Below, piece after piece: positions 61,575-64,000 of a DNA stretch of 64,000 nucleotides (within the stretch, counting starts at the first letter, position 1; each line of letters begins with the position of its first letter). The notes below the pieces were generated by a model. It was given only the letters and a program-made list of their open reading frames with translations, was not told where the DNA came from and did not search any database. This DNA comes from Candidatus Fermentimicrarchaeum limneticum (GTDB lineage: Archaea > Micrarchaeota > Micrarchaeia > Burarchaeales > Fermentimicrarchaeaceae), in contig CP058998.1 in the NCBI GenBank assembly GCA_013426015.1, forward strand, positions 186,001 through 250,000, written 5' to 3'. The translations under genes were made by a program, and so were the position numbers.

Positions 61575-61606
61575 CCTTGCTTCCCGCGATTCCTGCAGCT
61601 GCTGCT

Positions 61607-61621
61607 GCATTTAAATTTTAC
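61607..61621 (+). promoter_or_regulatory. TATA-box promoter
   Basis: GCATTTAAATTTTAC is about 30 bases before ATG 61640, consistent with a leaderless mRNA. Confidence 0.5.
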
Positions 61622-61639
61622 TGCTCCTCAATTAGTCCT

Positions 61640-62623
61640 ATGAAGTGCTCGCATCTCATACTGTTGTTGCTCCTCATGTCCTCATCCTTTGCGGTGAACA
61701 CAGATGAGGTGAATCTATTCATAAAGAACTATCTTGCGGAGAACGAGAGCTTCACCACAACCTACTTTGACCTGCCCAACGAAAGCTACTGCATAGTCAG
61801 GATAAACAATGAGGAGTCCTTCATACTCCACATCCCTCCCAATGGAAGTATTGGGATGCTTGCGACCAAGGAGGGGATAAAGGAAGCGCTCCTCACCTAT
61901 TACTCCATCTACGGAGTGACAAAGGAGAAACTCGACCTAAATGTATCGCATGCGGACGAGCTGCTGTCGCTCATTGATTCATACAACCAAAGCAGAGCTA
62001 AGGAGTTTGAATGCAAGAGCTATCTTGGGATAGACAAGCTTGCATGCACCGACTTTGAAACCTGCCTGAAAGCCTGCTCCACGCCCATATGCAGGGACTT
62101 GAGGACAGCAGGGGGCGAAAGATTCATCACTTCACTCTGGGCACTCTCAAACCAGAGCTCACGCATAGATTCAGACCTCTTGGCACTTGCGGGTAAACTA
62201 GGCTCAAATCCCAGGTTGGACACTCCTGAGAGTGTGGATGGGCTCACCAAGCTCTTGGACGATTTGATGGACAGCTCCGCTGAAGTGAAAGCGAATGGTC
62301 TGTTCAACCAACCTGGAATCTGCTATCCTGTCGAATACGGACTGGATTACCTGGTGCAGGCGAAGAGGATACTCCTAAGGAGGCGCTTGTGTTTCGATTT
62401 TCTTGCCCTGGATGAAAATGTTGAAAGGATATTCACCAACACTATGATACGGGTATCCATGAAGAAAGTCAGGGAGGAGAATGCAACGCAGATTCCGGCG
62501 AACAACTCCGCAACTTCCACAGAATTTCTGTCTGGCGTGGTGAATTCACCGCTTGCGTGGGCTGTGCCCGTTCTAGCAATAGCGGCATTTTTCATAGTTA
62601 AAGCAATGAGGAAAGGCAGGTGA
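61640..62623 (+). CDS. membrane-anchored surface protein, paralogue 2
   Basis: 327 residues: a signal peptide (CSHLILLLLLMSSSFA), DEVNLFIKNYLAENESF, FECKSYLGIDKLACTDFETC then KACSTPIC, and a C-terminal membrane helix (LAWAVPVLAIAAFFIVKAM) with a basic RKGR end. The spacing of the shared cysteines and the VNLF...YLxENE opening show common ancestry with the 49109 gene. It lacks most of that protein's helical extension. No family recognised. It abuts the convergent small gene without a gap. Confidence 0.8.
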   Translation: MKCSHLILLLLLMSSSFAVNTDEVNLFIKNYLAENESFTTTYFDLPNESYCIVRINNEESFILHIPPNGSIGMLATKEGIKEALLTYYSIYGVTKEKLDLNVSHADELLSLIDSYNQSRAKEFECKSYLGIDKLACTDFETCLKACSTPICRDLRTAGGERFITSLWALSNQSSRIDSDLLALAGKLGSNPRLDTPESVDGLTKLLDDLMDSSAEVKANGLFNQPGICYPVEYGLDYLVQAKRILLRRRLCFDFLALDENVERIFTNTMIRVSMKKVREENATQIPANNSATSTEFLSGVVNSPLAWAVPVLAIAAFFIVKAMRKGR

Positions 62624-62905
62624 TTATTTGCCGCACGCTTTCTTCAGATATGCAAGGTCGTTCTCGGCTATGATAAACCGCAGCTCAAACTTCTCGCCAA
62701 GCATGTTGTAGACAACCATCACTGCCTGGCTCTTGAGAAGGGCGAGCTTCTTCTCCTCGGTGATGGATTCCACGTAGTTGAATGGAGCCTGTATCCTGAA
62801 ATTAGCCCGTATCTCAAGCCCCTCTTCATGCAGAGTTATTGCCCCATTCTTGGAATCATCGTACAGTATCGGCAGAACGTCTAAAGACTTACCCAACAGC
62901 TCCAT
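62624..62905 (-). CDS. hypothetical protein, 93 aa
   Basis: Compact, beta-rich and soluble-looking (GAITLHEEGLEIRANFRIQ, VMVVYNMLGEKFELRFIIA), ending in a helix with one cysteine. The pattern of a strand-rich body plus a final helix could be a PH-like or roadblock-like fold, but I do not recognise it. A weak GGTGAG lies six bases before the start. It is the only leftward gene among the rightward surface genes. Confidence 0.6.
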   Translation of the reverse strand: MELLGKSLDVLPILYDDSKNGAITLHEEGLEIRANFRIQAPFNYVESITEEKKLALLKSQAVMVVYNMLGEKFELRFIIAENDLAYLKKACGK

Positions 62906-62936
62906 CCTCTCACCGCTTTATTCTAGTAAAGTCAAA

Positions 62937-62950
62937 GTATTTAAACGTTG
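62937..62950 (+). promoter_or_regulatory. TATA-box promoter
   Basis: GTATTTAAACGTTG lies 25-38 bases before ATG 62975. Confidence 0.5.
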
Positions 62951-62974
62951 CAAGCTAAACTCATTTACGTTACT

Positions 62975-63934
62975 ATGGACAAGAAAATCATAGTCCTTTC
63001 GGTCTTGCTGCTGTCATTCTTCTGCTCAGCTGCCGGCATAGGTGGACTCCCAAATGATACAACCTCCCTGGTGCTGGGAGAGCAGCATAACTTCACCTTC
63101 GGCGAGTCCAGCTACGTTATGCTCCTTGTCGGCATCACAGGTGACAGCGCGACCTTCATACTTTCCGGGACAAGGGTGGGGCCTGCAATAAACGAAACCA
63201 AGATTATCGATCTAACAAACGATGGAAAAGGCGATGTGGGTGTAACCCTGGACAGCATCATGCCCAACCACACAGCAAGTGTGACAGTTTCATACGGGGC
63301 TGAGGAAGGGACCGTGTGCAAACCGATCAATGACAGGTGCGCAGCACTTGATGAATGCTGCGTCGGCAAATGCCTTGGAGGGGTATGCAACTACCCCCCG
63401 AGTATTGCTGCCAATGCAACCGAGAATATTGATCTGGATGCTCCTGCGAATGCGACTCTGGGGCAGACAGTCAGGCTTAGAATCATAAGAGGGGATGGAA
63501 GCCCCGTATACGGTGCGATGCTGGACGTGCTGACCCCTTCCGAGCTCAGACTGACGCTCAGCACGAATGAAAACGGTGAGGGGGAATTCCTTGCAGTGCA
63601 GGAGGGGGTTTACAACTATGTTGTCTACGACTACATTCTAAACTCAAACAAGACTACGAACTCAAGCAGGTACATGCCTACGCCCGTCTTGCCTCCGAAC
63701 GAGAATAACACGCAGCCTCCGCAACCTTTCTGCGGTGATGGAAACTGCGATTCGAACGAGAACTGTTCAACATGCAGCAAGGACTGCGGGACGTGCATGC
63801 AGAAAGCCAATCAAACTCAAACGCCCCAGGCGAAGGGCCCGGACACCTCATGGCCCCTCTGGCTGGGTCTGATGTTCGTGGTCATAGTCTTCATACTCCG
63901 TGGGGTCCTGCCGGTATTCATAAAGGAAGAGTGA
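62975..63934 (+). CDS. membrane-anchored surface protein sharing the giant protein's C-terminal module
   Basis: 319 residues: a signal peptide (IIVLSVLLLSFFCSAAG) and a beta-sandwich region. A knottin-like cysteine segment (NDRCAALDECCVGKCLGG) and an Ig-like module (DAPANATLGQTVRLRIIRG, ending EFLAVQEGVYNYVVYDY) follow. A CSTCSKDCGTC stalk motif, a Thr/Gln/Pro linker and a membrane helix with a short tail complete it. The knottin and Ig-like modules match the last 250 residues of the giant protein, although the CSTCSKDCGTC motif sits before rather than after them there. TATA-based leaderless start. Confidence 0.8.
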   Translation: MDKKIIVLSVLLLSFFCSAAGIGGLPNDTTSLVLGEQHNFTFGESSYVMLLVGITGDSATFILSGTRVGPAINETKIIDLTNDGKGDVGVTLDSIMPNHTASVTVSYGAEEGTVCKPINDRCAALDECCVGKCLGGVCNYPPSIAANATENIDLDAPANATLGQTVRLRIIRGDGSPVYGAMLDVLTPSELRLTLSTNENGEGEFLAVQEGVYNYVVYDYILNSNKTTNSSRYMPTPVLPPNENNTQPPQPFCGDGNCDSNENCSTCSKDCGTCMQKANQTQTPQAKGPDTSWPLWLGLMFVVIVFILRGVLPVFIKEE

Positions 63935-63943
63935 CCTGCAACA

Positions 63944-63955
63944 GATTTAAATAAC
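63944..63955 (+). promoter_or_regulatory. TATA-box promoter at window edge
   Basis: GATTTAAATAAC lies 29 bases upstream of the ATG at 63973. Confidence 0.5.
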
Positions 63956-63972
63956 TCTTGGGAGAATGGCTT

Positions 63973-64000
63973 ATGGTCGTTGAGAGAATTTTTCAGGCTG
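63973..64000 (+). CDS. start of a further gene (cut by window)
   Basis: MVVERIFQA, then the window ends. It is supported only by the well-placed TATA box and an open frame. Nothing can be said about function. Confidence 0.35.

Overview
The window is archaeal chromosomal DNA. Diagnostic genes include a 50-residue Sec61-beta, FEN1 with a C-terminal PIP box, MBF1, archaeal-type S-adenosylmethionine synthetase, a secF-secD pair, class III (archaellin/pilin) signal peptides, Shine-Dalgarno sequences of the form GGAGGTGAT and TATA boxes close to TTTAAATA about 25-30 bases upstream of starts. Pilin heads of the form K/R-A-QTAVEFLTTYGW, single-domain KaiC proteins and TnpB-only insertion elements are reminiscent of DPANN-type archaea (Micrarchaeota/Diapherotrites-like). 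That placement is an inference. No rRNA, tRNA or CRISPR array was seen.

Layout. 1-2.3 kb: a GlmM/GlmU-like pair for UDP-GlcNAc synthesis and Sec61-beta. 2.3-10.15 kb: a long leftward block with an HD phosphohydrolase, an AbrB/winged-helix regulator, a DUF362 protein, a stand-alone LigD-type 3'-phosphoesterase, a PAS protein, AMMECR1, a TadC/FlaJ-like membrane protein and a secretion ATPase with an N-terminal 16-cysteine polyferredoxin. 10.15-11.55 kb: an island with no conventional gene, carrying several candidate small proteins and a TnpB-derived miniature element. 11.5-18 kb: arrestin-like and VirB2-like proteins, a purB-DUF89-purM operon, and a divergent operon of hexulose-phosphate synthase, SAM synthetase and flavin reductase. 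18-27.4 kb: M48 and M50 membrane proteases, a KaiC/membrane-KaiC/bitopic protein operon, FEN1-MBF1, and ftsZ with a tandem-repeat leader.

27.4-37.6 kb: a deleted tnpB element, then a pilin-like protein and two very large adhesins. Each adhesin has a pilin head, Ig-like stalk and beta-helix. Their first 591 bp are identical although the rest has diverged, and a short third head follows. 37.6-49 kb: two unknown helical proteins, a sugar epimerase, secF-secD, an intact TnpB element abutting secD, carbamate kinase, a HAD phosphatase and a purF-purD operon. 49-64 kb: a surface-protein locus built around a 3435-residue protein (CBM96/DNRLRE-like, disintegrin-like, fifteen repeats, cysteine stalk, C-terminal anchor). 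It is preceded by a possible leader peptide and flanked by two paralogous membrane-anchored proteins, a small winged-helix protein and a smaller protein sharing its C-terminal module.

How the parts fit together (inference): GlmM/GlmU and the epimerase could supply sugars for the many N-x-S/T sites in the surface proteins, Sec61-beta/SecDF would export them, and the TadC-like protein with the ferredoxin-fused ATPase is a candidate engine for assembling pilin-headed adhesins. Purine synthesis, SAM/C1 metabolism, division and repair genes are ordinary housekeeping.
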